From NCBI GenBank assembly GCA_964555935.1, contig CAZKUN010000105.1, forward strand, positions 1 through 29,219: 29,219 nucleotides of DNA, written 5' to 3'. This DNA is from CAZKUN01 sp964555935 (GTDB lineage: Bacteria; Armatimonadota; Zipacnadia; Zipacnadales; VGFC01). The notes below the pieces were generated by a model. It was not told the origin of the DNA. It made no database searches and worked only from the letters and a program-made list of their open reading frames with translations. Below are positions 1 through 7,212 of this stretch, one piece after another (position 1 is the first letter of the stretch; each line of letters begins with the position of its first letter). Both the position numbers and the translations under genes were made by a program.

Positions 1-1149
1 CCCGAGTACATTGAGAAGCTCTCAGCCTCATTCACCGATACCTTCGGCGGCGAGTTCGCTCCGCAATACATCGTCTCCGCACCAGGGCGAGTCAACCTCA
101 TCGGCGAGCACGTCGACTACAACGACGGATTCGTGTTCCCGATCGCTATCGATCGCCACATCCACGCCGCCGTCGCCCCGCGCGATGATCAGACGGTCCG
201 CGTCGTCGCGAGCGACGTGCCGGGCCATTGCGAGTTCTCGCTCGCCGAGACGGAGCCCCATGCGGATCGCTGGCAGAACTACATTCGTGGGTGCGCGGTT
301 GAGCTGGCGAAGGCCGGGGTCAACCTGACGGGCATCGACATCTCGGTCGCCGGCGATGTGCCGGTTGGCGCGGGAGTGTCGAGTTCCGCCGCGATCGAAC
401 TTGCCGCCTCGCAGGCCTTCCTCGCCGCCGCCGGCCACTCGATGCCGCTGCAGGATCTCGCGGTGCTCTGTCAACGCGTCGAGAACAGCTTCGTCGGCGT
501 CAGTTGCGGGATCATGGATCAGTATATCTGCGCCATGGGCCAGAAGAACTCGGCGATGCTACTTGACTGCGAGAGCCTCGAATACGAATTGGTCTCGATC
601 CCCGAAGACACCCTCTTCGTCGTGTGCGACACGCGTAAGACCCGCGAGCTTGGCGACTCCGCCTATAACGAGCGGCGCGGTCAGTGCGAGGCCGGCGCCG
701 CCCATCTGGGCGTGAAGAGCCTCCGCTACGCGACGATGGAGCAACTCGAAGCGGCCAAGGGCTCGCTCGACACCGTCGTCTGGCGGCGCTGCCGTCACAT
801 TCTCACCGAGATCGGGCGCACCACGAAGGCCGCCGCGGTTCTGCGGGTAGGCGGCCTGGATGAGTTCGGCCGGCTGATGAACGAATCGCACGAGAGCCTC
901 CGCGACGACTATGAAGTGAGTTGCCGCGAGCTGGACATGATGGTCGCCTCGGCCCGCGAGGCTCCCGGATGCTTCGGCGCGCGCCTGACGGGCGCGGGTT
1001 TCGGCGGCTGCGCGGTCGCGATGGTTGATCCCGACCACATCGACGCGTTTACCTCCCAGACCTCCGCGAAGTATGAGGAATTGACGGCGCTTGAGCCGGT
1101 GCTATACCCGGTGACGGCCAGCCAGGGCGTATCCGTCGCGACCCTGTGA
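1..1149 (+). CDS. galK: Galactokinase, 5' end cut by window
   Basis: GHMP-family sugar kinase that phosphorylates galactose to galactose-1-phosphate with ATP (Leloir pathway, cytoplasm). The frame is open from base 1, so the true start lies upstream; 382 codons are visible, close to a full galactokinase. Counting from the first codon, the galactokinase signature GRVNLIGEHVDY is at residues 29-40, the GHMP glycine/serine ATP loop PVGAGVSSSAA at about 121-131, and the C-terminal GHMP motif GARLTGAGFGG at about 326-336. All three hallmark motifs are intact, so it should be active. It ends in TGA at 1147-1149, 14 bases before the next gene, so the two are probably co-transcribed. No galT or galE is seen here, so the rest of the pathway must be elsewhere. 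A related GHMP sugar kinase with another substrate is possible, but the first signature argues for galactose. Confidence 0.95.
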   Translation, partial: PEYIEKLSASFTDTFGGEFAPQYIVSAPGRVNLIGEHVDYNDGFVFPIAIDRHIHAAVAPRDDQTVRVVASDVPGHCEFSLAETEPHADRWQNYIRGCAVELAKAGVNLTGIDISVAGDVPVGAGVSSSAAIELAASQAFLAAAGHSMPLQDLAVLCQRVENSFVGVSCGIMDQYICAMGQKNSAMLLDCESLEYELVSIPEDTLFVVCDTRKTRELGDSAYNERRGQCEAGAAHLGVKSLRYATMEQLEAAKGSLDTVVWRRCRHILTEIGRTTKAAAVLRVGGLDEFGRLMNESHESLRDDYEVSCRELDMMVASAREAPGCFGARLTGAGFGGCAVAMVDPDHIDAFTSQTSAKYEELTALEPVLYPVTASQGVSVATL

Positions 1150-1163
1150 GTGGGAGAGATTCC

Positions 1164-2261
1164 ATGACACGCCTCGAAGAGATAGCAGCCAAAGCGACGC
1201 GCATTCGCGGGCTGATGGACGAGCGTAACCTGTCAGCCGTCGCGCTGAATACGCAGGCCAACTTCGCGTGGATCACGGGTGGTGCCGACAACTACGTCGG
1301 CCTATCCAGCGACGGCGGCGTGGCGACGGTGGTTGTCACCGATAGCGACATCCACGTCATCGCGAGCGCCATCGAGGCGCCTCGCATGGCCGACGAGGAG
1401 ATCGCCGATCTCGGGTTCACTCTCCACGAGCACCCCTGGATCGACGACGCGGCGCCGGCGTTGGTCGCTGACATTGCGGGCGGGCCCATCGGCGCGGACC
1501 ACGGCCTCTCGGGCGCTGAGAATATCGCGCCTGACATCGCCAGGCTCCGGTGGCAGCTTCTGCCGCCAGAGGTCGATCGCTACCGCTCGGTCGGTCGCGA
1601 ATCGGCGCGGATAGTCCAGGACGTGGCGCGCGAGATAGCGCCCGGGATGACGGAACTGCAGATCTCGGGCTTGATGGAGGGCAAGGTCTTCGCTGCGGGT
1701 CTGCTGCCGAATGTGTGCCTGATCGCCGCCGACGAGCGCGCCTACAAGTACCGCCACCCGATCCCAACCGAGCGGGAGCTTGAGAAGCACGTCATGTTGG
1801 TCATCGGCGCCCGACGGTGGGGCCTGGGCATCAGCGCGACCCGCATGGTTCACTTCGGGCCGATTCCGGATGAACTCGCGCGGAAGCATCTCTCTGTTTG
1901 CACGGTCGATGCCTGTTTCATTCTCGGAAGCAAGCCAGGCGCGCGGGTGAGCGATATCTTCAACTCAGCCTGCGATGAGTACGCCCGCCAAGGCTTCGAG
2001 GGTGAGTGGAAGCTGCATCACCAGGGCGGAGCCACGGGCTACGCGGCTCGCGACTACAAAGGCGACCCGACGAGCACCGAGGTCGTGCTCGATCAGCAGG
2101 CCTTCGCCTGGAATCCATCGATCGCCGGAACGAAGTCCGAAGACACCGTGTTGGCCACTCCTGGCGGGCCCGAGGTCCTTAGCCCGTCCGGAGACTGGCC
2201 GAAGGTGACAGTCGAGTATGGTGGCGAGACCATCGACCGGCCGGGAATCCTGCAGCGGTAG
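1164..2261 (+). CDS. M24 (creatinase/Xaa-Pro aminopeptidase) family homologue with missing metal ligands
   Basis: 365 residues, two-domain M24 layout: an N-terminal creatinase-like domain (about 1-135) and a C-terminal pita-bread domain (about 140-365) opening with the family-like segment RYRSVGRESARIVQDVAREI and GMTEL. In active M24 enzymes two aspartates sit in the ID(F/L)G and (A/S)DxTR strands. Here the aligned segments read LVIGAR and GISATR, giving Val213 and Ser225 by my alignment. The usual GHGIG histidine strand reads HHQGGATG (285-292). The late glutamate in KSEDTVLAT (about 326) is kept. It is therefore either a pseudoenzyme or a subfamily with different chemistry; dipeptidase activity should not be assumed. 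The start is ATG 1164, with GGGAGAG at 1152-1158 just upstream; a GTG at 1146 overlapping galK lacks such spacing. The gene probably forms an operon with galactokinase, so a link to sugar metabolism is possible but unproven. Confidence 0.85.
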   Translation: MTRLEEIAAKATRIRGLMDERNLSAVALNTQANFAWITGGADNYVGLSSDGGVATVVVTDSDIHVIASAIEAPRMADEEIADLGFTLHEHPWIDDAAPALVADIAGGPIGADHGLSGAENIAPDIARLRWQLLPPEVDRYRSVGRESARIVQDVAREIAPGMTELQISGLMEGKVFAAGLLPNVCLIAADERAYKYRHPIPTERELEKHVMLVIGARRWGLGISATRMVHFGPIPDELARKHLSVCTVDACFILGSKPGARVSDIFNSACDEYARQGFEGEWKLHHQGGATGYAARDYKGDPTSTEVVLDQQAFAWNPSIAGTKSEDTVLATPGGPEVLSPSGDWPKVTVEYGGETIDRPGILQR

Positions 2262-2544
2262 GCCGAGAGACCCAGCCAAAGAAAATGTCGAGATTCTCCG
2301 GACCAGGCAGGATTCGGGGAGTCTTACGCAGAATCAGGGACACTAATAGGTCGCAGATCGCAGCCGCTCCACCACGCACTACACCTGCAGCTCTCTTCAC
2401 ACTACCGTCGACCTTTACGATGCGGGGCAAGCCCGGGCACGGGGGCTGGCTTGTCTTCGCGTGTAGGTTCTTTGGGCGCCTTGCGTACGCGTTTTGGGGG
2501 TTCGCATGGGGCGAACTCGATGGGGCTGAAAGGAACCACGCCAT
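2262..2544. other. Intergenic region upstream of smc
   Basis: 283 bases with no convincing gene; the only forward reading frame (from about 2285) has no recognisable motif and runs into smc. A modest inverted repeat CAAGCC (2428-2433) / GGCTTG (2448-2453) with a 14-base loop is present, without a T tract. The smc promoter is presumably here, but I see no clear -35/-10 pair. Confidence 0.5.
2529..2534 (+). promoter_or_regulatory. Ribosome binding site deciding the TTG start of smc
   Basis: AAAGGA lies 10 bases before TTG at 2545. The protein from this TTG begins MYLKKVEISGFKTF, which is the normal SMC N-terminus, and there is no in-frame ATG or GTG that would give it. Confidence 0.6.
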
Positions 2545-5500
2545 TTGTACCTCAAGAAGGTAGAGATCTCCGGCTTCAAGACATTTGCCGACAAGACGGA
2601 GCTCCATTTCTCGCCAGGTATGACGTGCATTGTCGGCCCGAATGGGGTCGGCAAGAGCAACGTCGCGGATGCGATCATGTGGGGTCTCGGCGAACAGAGC
2701 CGGAAAGCCCTCCGGTCCGCGGCGTCGCAGGACGTCATCTTCGCGGGATCTGGGAACCGCGCGCCGCAAGGCCTGTCCGAAGTCTCGCTCACCATTGACA
2801 ACGCAGACGGACGACTCCCCATCGACTTCAGCGAGGTGACGATCACCCGTCGGCTGTTCCGATCGGGTGAGGCTGAGTACCTGCTCAACCGCTCCAAGTG
2901 TCGGCTGAAGGACATTCAGCAGCTCTTCCTCGATACTGGCGTGGGCAATAACGCCTACTCCATTGTCACCCAGGGCGAGATCGACACGATCCTCAGTATT
3001 CGCTCCGAGGACCGGCGCCTGATGCTCGAGAGCGTCGCCGGGATCGGGCAGTACAGAGCCCGGCGCGACGAGAGCACGCGCAAGCTCTCGGCTGCGCAGG
3101 CGAACATCACGCGCCTCACCGACATCATCCACGAGCTCAGCAGCCAGCGCCAGGCGCTCGAACGCCCAGCGATGCTGGCCAAAGAATACAACGCGCTCAA
3201 CAACGAGCTTGGCGATCTTGAACTAGACGTTCTCATCTGCCAGCACCGTCGCCGCCGCCGGCGTATCGGCGGGCTCGCCCATGACCGCGACATGGCGGCG
3301 CGCGACGCTACCGCGCTGGAGACGCAACTCCAAAGCGTCACCCACGAGCAGGAGAAGATCCGCACCGAACTCCGCACCGCTGAAGCGCAACTCTCCGAGG
3401 TCATGGAGTCTGCGGCGGGTGCGACGCGCGAGGCCGACCAAGCCCGCGCCGAAGTGAAGTTGGCTGAGGAACGCCTCAAGTCAGCCGCCGACCGCGGCGA
3501 GACCTGGACCGAACGCATCGAAGCTGCCGGCGGCCGGCAGGCTGAGTACTCCGAGCGGGCAGAGGTTGCCAAGGCATCTCTCGTCGAGATGCGCGAGGCG
3601 CTGTCCTCGAAGGAGGGCGAAGTCTCCGAGAAGCGCGCTGCCTATGAGGAGCGCCGCGCGAGAGCAGTGGCGGAGCGCCGCGCCGTGGAAGCGCGTCGCG
3701 CCGAACTGACTCGGATGGGTGAAGACGCGGCCAGGCTTGAGAACGAAGCTCAGGCGCTGGAGAGTCTGGAAGCCGATCTGCGCGAGCGCCACGACCGTCT
3801 GAAGAGCCAGCGCGATGTGTTGGCTGGCCGTGCCGCCGAGATCGCCGAGAATCTCGCCGGAGCCGAGACGCAAGTCGCGGCGGAAGAGACGAAGGTCGGG
3901 AGTCTGGGTGAGGACGCCGCGGAGGTGAAGCGCGACCTCGCCACGCTGAAAGCGACGCTTCAGGAGCACGCGGCCAAGCAGAAAATCATCGAGACTGCCT
4001 CTGCGGAAGCCGAGAGTCGCTGCCGCGTCCTGGCTGATTTCGAGCACATCTACCACGACACGGATGATGGCGTCCGCGTTGCGCTGAAGGCCGGCGAGAC
4101 CGGGGAGCTGTCGGGCATTTGTGGCGTTGTCGGTGACATTCTCACGGTCCCGGCGCGTTACGAGGCGGCCGTTGATGCGGCGCTCGGGACGCGCCTGCAA
4201 TGGGTGATCGTCAACACCCAGGAAGACGCGCGCCGCGCCATCGCGTTCCTGCGCGAGAAAGACGCGGGCCGCGCGACGTTCCTGCCGCTGTCCTCTCTGG
4301 CTCGCGTGCCGGTGACGTCCGCCATGCAGGCGGGCAAGAGCGGTGACTGCCTTGGCGTGGCGTCGCGATTGGTGAAGGTCCACGGCGACTTCCAGAAGGC
4401 CGTCGACTACCTGCTGCGCGACGTCTATGTGGTCAAGGACCTCGACGGCGCGCTCGAGTTGCACCGACGCCTCGTCTTTCAGGGCCGCTGCATTACGCTC
4501 GATGGCGAGATCGTCGAGAAGTGCGGCGCCGTGGAGGGTGGTAGCGGGACGCGACCGGGCGTCGCGACGCTTGCCCGCAAACGCGAACTCGAGGCCGCGG
4601 AGATCCTGGCCGAGAAGCTGAAGACATCACTTGCGGCGATGGTCCGAGTGCGGCAGAAGTTCGAGAGCGCGGGCGAGGACATGTCTCGTGAGGTCGGCGA
4701 GTTGGAGAGCCAGGTTGGGGAGGCTCGCTCCCTGCTGGCTGAAGCTCGCAAGGATGTTGATTACCTCGCCGATCATGCGGAGGCCGCCGCCTCTGCTCAG
4801 GTTGAGACCGACGAAGAACTCGAAACGCTCGCCGGGAAGAGCGTGGCCAATCGCGACCGACGCGCGGCTAGTCTGGCTCGCGCGGCCGAGCTTCGCGCGC
4901 AGCTGGAGGAAGCCGACGGCACGGTTTCGGGGACCTCTGGTCCCGAGGCTGATGAGGCCCTCGAGCAAGCATCGGCCGAACTCGCGGCGCTCGACGTAGA
5001 GATCGCTGACCTGAAGGCCCGCTGCCGAGCGGCGGAGACCGAGTTCAGGCACGCCGACGAGCAGCGAGAGTCCGCCTCTCGCGAGATAACGGCCGCGCGC
5101 GAGACAGTGGAGCAACTGGCCAAGAACGGCACGGAGCTTCGCGGGGCCATCGAGAAGCAGGCCGCGCTTGCGAAAGACAAGGACGGCGAGGCGGAAGCGC
5201 AGACTCAGGGCACGGGCGAGAAGCGCGAGTTGGTCGCGCAACTCCGGTCCAAAGTCGAGCGGCTTGACCAGGCATCCCGCGCGCTCACCGAGACGCTCGA
5301 GACGAAGCGCCAAGTCATCCACCGCACGGAGGTCGCCCTCGGGCGGGAAGAGGCCGAGCACGAACACATCGTCGAGCGGCTGAAGGAGCAGTTTGGCCTG
5401 ACGCCGGAAGAGGCCGAGGCCAGGCAGTCCGAGACGATCAACGAGGTTGAGATCACCAAGCGCGCCGACCAGCTTCGCCGCAAGATCCGCGCGCTCGGGC

Positions 5501-6225
5501 CCGTCAACCCGGGGGCCGATGAGGAGTTCGAGCGGCTCAAGGCCCGCGAAGACACTCTGGATGAGCAGAAGGCCGATCTCGAGCAGTCTCGCGAGGACCT
5601 GCTGACGATCATCGCCGAGATTGACGAGGAGACCAAGTCCGTTTTCCTCGACGCCTTCAATCGCGTTGCCGTCGAGTTCGATGATCTGTTCAAGCGCCTG
5701 TTCGCGGGTGGCGAGACGAAACTCACGCTGACTCAGCCCGACAACGTGCTTGAGACCGGCGTTGATGTGATTGTCAAGCCGCCGGGCAAGAAGCAGCAGC
5801 ACTTGCTGCTCCTATCTGGTGGCGAGCGCGCGATGACGGCGCTGGCGCTGCTGCTGGCGATGCTGCGCGTCCGTCCGACGCCCTTCTGCGTCATGGACGA
5901 GATTGACGCGCCACTGGATGCGATGAACACGGGCCGCTTCGTGAAGCTCCTGGAGGAGTTCAGCGAACAGAGCCAGTTCATCATCATCACGCACAACCCG
6001 CGCACGATGGAAGCGGCCGACGCGCTCTACGGCGTCACAATGAGCGAGCCCGGCGTATCGCGGACGCTCTCGGTCGAGCTGTCCGAGGCTCAGGCCGAAG
6101 CCGAGAAATGGCAGGACTCGGGCAAAGCCCGCGGGCGGAAGTCGGAGGACGAGGAGGAACAGACCGCCCTCGACCTCGATTTCCGAGCCCAGCGCCGCGA
6201 AGAGGCAACTCCCGCGCCGGAATGA
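2545..6225 (+). CDS. smc: Chromosome segregation ATPase SMC
   Basis: Structural maintenance of chromosomes protein; with ScpA/ScpB it compacts and separates the nucleoid. 1226 residues, normal family length. Layout: N-terminal ATPase half with Walker A GPNGVGKSN (31-39) and the following ADAIMWGLGEQS helix; long coiled coil (about 170-510), rich in Glu, Arg and Ala; flexible hinge (about 515-665, around GICGVVGDILTVPARYEAAVDAALG); second coil (about 670-1010); C-terminal half with the ABC signature LLSGGERAM (about 1090-1098), Walker B FCVMDEIDAPLDAMN (about 1114-1128) and the switch His in IIITHNPRTMEAAD (about 1145-1158). A short charged tail follows. The common Walker A serine is valine here (NGVGKS instead of NGSGKS), which still fits a P-loop. 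TTG start with an upstream AAAGGA. ftsY follows 77 bases downstream; smc-ftsY adjacency is a conserved arrangement in many bacteria. Confidence 0.97.
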   Translation: MYLKKVEISGFKTFADKTELHFSPGMTCIVGPNGVGKSNVADAIMWGLGEQSRKALRSAASQDVIFAGSGNRAPQGLSEVSLTIDNADGRLPIDFSEVTITRRLFRSGEAEYLLNRSKCRLKDIQQLFLDTGVGNNAYSIVTQGEIDTILSIRSEDRRLMLESVAGIGQYRARRDESTRKLSAAQANITRLTDIIHELSSQRQALERPAMLAKEYNALNNELGDLELDVLICQHRRRRRRIGGLAHDRDMAARDATALETQLQSVTHEQEKIRTELRTAEAQLSEVMESAAGATREADQARAEVKLAEERLKSAADRGETWTERIEAAGGRQAEYSERAEVAKASLVEMREALSSKEGEVSEKRAAYEERRARAVAERRAVEARRAELTRMGEDAARLENEAQALESLEADLRERHDRLKSQRDVLAGRAAEIAENLAGAETQVAAEETKVGSLGEDAAEVKRDLATLKATLQEHAAKQKIIETASAEAESRCRVLADFEHIYHDTDDGVRVALKAGETGELSGICGVVGDILTVPARYEAAVDAALGTRLQWVIVNTQEDARRAIAFLREKDAGRATFLPLSSLARVPVTSAMQAGKSGDCLGVASRLVKVHGDFQKAVDYLLRDVYVVKDLDGALELHRRLVFQGRCITLDGEIVEKCGAVEGGSGTRPGVATLARKRELEAAEILAEKLKTSLAAMVRVRQKFESAGEDMSREVGELESQVGEARSLLAEARKDVDYLADHAEAAASAQVETDEELETLAGKSVANRDRRAASLARAAELRAQLEEADGTVSGTSGPEADEALEQASAELAALDVEIADLKARCRAAETEFRHADEQRESASREITAARETVEQLAKNGTELRGAIEKQAALAKDKDGEAEAQTQGTGEKRELVAQLRSKVERLDQASRALTETLETKRQVIHRTEVALGREEAEHEHIVERLKEQFGLTPEEAEARQSETINEVEITKRADQLRRKIRALGPVNPGADEEFERLKAREDTLDEQKADLEQSREDLLTIIAEIDEETKSVFLDAFNRVAVEFDDLFKRLFAGGETKLTLTQPDNVLETGVDVIVKPPGKKQQHLLLLSGGERAMTALALLLAMLRVRPTPFCVMDEIDAPLDAMNTGRFVKLLEEFSEQSQFIIITHNPRTMEAADALYGVTMSEPGVSRTLSVELSEAQAEAEKWQDSGKARGRKSEDEEEQTALDLDFRAQRREEATPAPE

Positions 6226-6252
6226 CCCGCGCGCCCATTCGGACCAGAATCC

Positions 6253-6284
6253 AAGCGCCTCCGGGGTCATCCCCGGCGGCGCTT
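6253..6284 (+). terminator. Strong GC hairpin between smc and ftsY (terminator or attenuator)
   Basis: Arms 6253-6259 and 6278-6284 pair fully (AAGCGCC / GGCGCTT), then one T/C mismatch, then 6261-6266 and 6271-6276 pair fully (CCGGGG / CCCCGG) around a TCAT loop. That makes 13 base pairs with a single mismatch. Only TTTG follows, so it is a poor classical intrinsic terminator. It ends 18 bases before ftsY and close to its ribosome binding site (about 6292-6300), so partial termination, mRNA processing or translational damping are all possible. Confidence 0.5.
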
Positions 6285-6302
6285 TGCCGTGAGAGGGAGA
6301 CC

Positions 6303-7199
6303 ATGCTCAAGGGACTGTTCAGTAAAGTAACTCATGTCATCCGCGGGACCAGGCCGGTCGATGATGACCTGCTTGAGGAACTCGAGGAGGCGCTCATTCA
6401 AGCCGACGTCAGCGCGAAGCTGGCCGTCCGGCTCGTTGAGGACTTAGAGAAGCGCGGCGAGAAGCAGCACGTCGAGGAGGCCTCCGGGCTGGAGCACATC
6501 CTGCGCACGATGGTAACGAACATGCTCCGGCCGCTCGAGCAGCCGCTCAACACTGGGGAGACTGCGCCGACGGTCATGCTCGTGACAGGCGTGAACGGCG
6601 TGGGCAAGACCACTAGCATCGCGAAGATCGGGCACTGGTACCAGGCAGCCGGGAGCAAGGTCATGTTCATCGCAGCCGACACCTATCGCGCGGCGGCGGC
6701 GGACCAGCTCGAGATCTGGGCCAAGCGCACCAACGCTGACATCGTCCGCCAGGAACCGGGTGCCGATCCAGGGGCCGTGGTTCACGACGGCCTCCAGGCC
6801 GCGCTGAGTCGCGGCACAAACCTCGCGCTGATCGACACGGCGGGCCGGTTGCACACCAAAGTGAACCTGATGGAAGAGCTGAAGAAGATCGGTCGCGTGG
6901 TCGAACGTGCCATCGGCCGCCCCCCCGATGAAGTGCTACTGGTGATCGACGGGACCACGGGGCAGAACGGTCTGAACCAGGCGAGGCAGTTCAATGACGC
7001 GGCGGATCTGACCGGGCTGATGGTCACGAAGCTCGATGGCACGGCAAAGGGCGGCATCGTCCTGAGCATCGCCGATCAACTTGGGATTCCCATCAAGCTG
7101 ATCGGGCTCGGCGAGAAGATGACCGACCTTGCGCTGTTCAACTCGCAGGCGTTCGTCGCTGATCTATTCGAGAAGGGGAACGACGGGGAGGAAGAGTGA
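6303..7199 (+). CDS. ftsY: Signal recognition particle receptor FtsY
   Basis: SRP-type GTPase that docks ribosome-SRP complexes at the membrane for co-translational protein insertion. 298 residues, consisting of a short N domain (about 1-85, helical, starting MLKGLFSKVT) and a G domain. GTPase motifs seen: G1 GVNGVGKTT (96-104), DTYRAAAADQLEIWA (126-140), G3 DTAGR (178-182), G4 TKLDGTAKGG (242-251) and the closing GLGEKMTDL (268-276). The acidic A domain found in E. coli FtsY is absent, as in many bacteria, and a short acidic tail is present instead. ATG 6303 is chosen because it follows the purine-rich GAGAGGGAGA (6291-6300); the frame stays open upstream into smc, but that stretch looks non-homologous. 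It converges with the next gene, leaving only 13 bases between stop codons. Confidence 0.96.
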   Translation: MLKGLFSKVTHVIRGTRPVDDDLLEELEEALIQADVSAKLAVRLVEDLEKRGEKQHVEEASGLEHILRTMVTNMLRPLEQPLNTGETAPTVMLVTGVNGVGKTTSIAKIGHWYQAAGSKVMFIAADTYRAAAADQLEIWAKRTNADIVRQEPGADPGAVVHDGLQAALSRGTNLALIDTAGRLHTKVNLMEELKKIGRVVERAIGRPPDEVLLVIDGTTGQNGLNQARQFNDAADLTGLMVTKLDGTAKGGIVLSIADQLGIPIKLIGLGEKMTDLALFNSQAFVADLFEKGNDGEEE

Positions 7200-7212
7200 G
7201 GGCCTTGGCGCG

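Noticed and set aside
2285..2563. Forward 92-codon reading frame upstream of smc
   Set aside because: No ribosome binding site, no recognisable motif, and it overlaps the smc start in another frame.
4627..5802. 391-codon open frame on the minus strand inside smc
   Set aside because: Leu/Arg-rich antisense shadow of the coiled-coil codons; smc on the plus strand is certain.
6108..6302. Upstream extension of ftsY into smc
   Set aside because: Arg/Pro-rich, no FtsY homology, and the ATG at 6303 has a good ribosome binding site.
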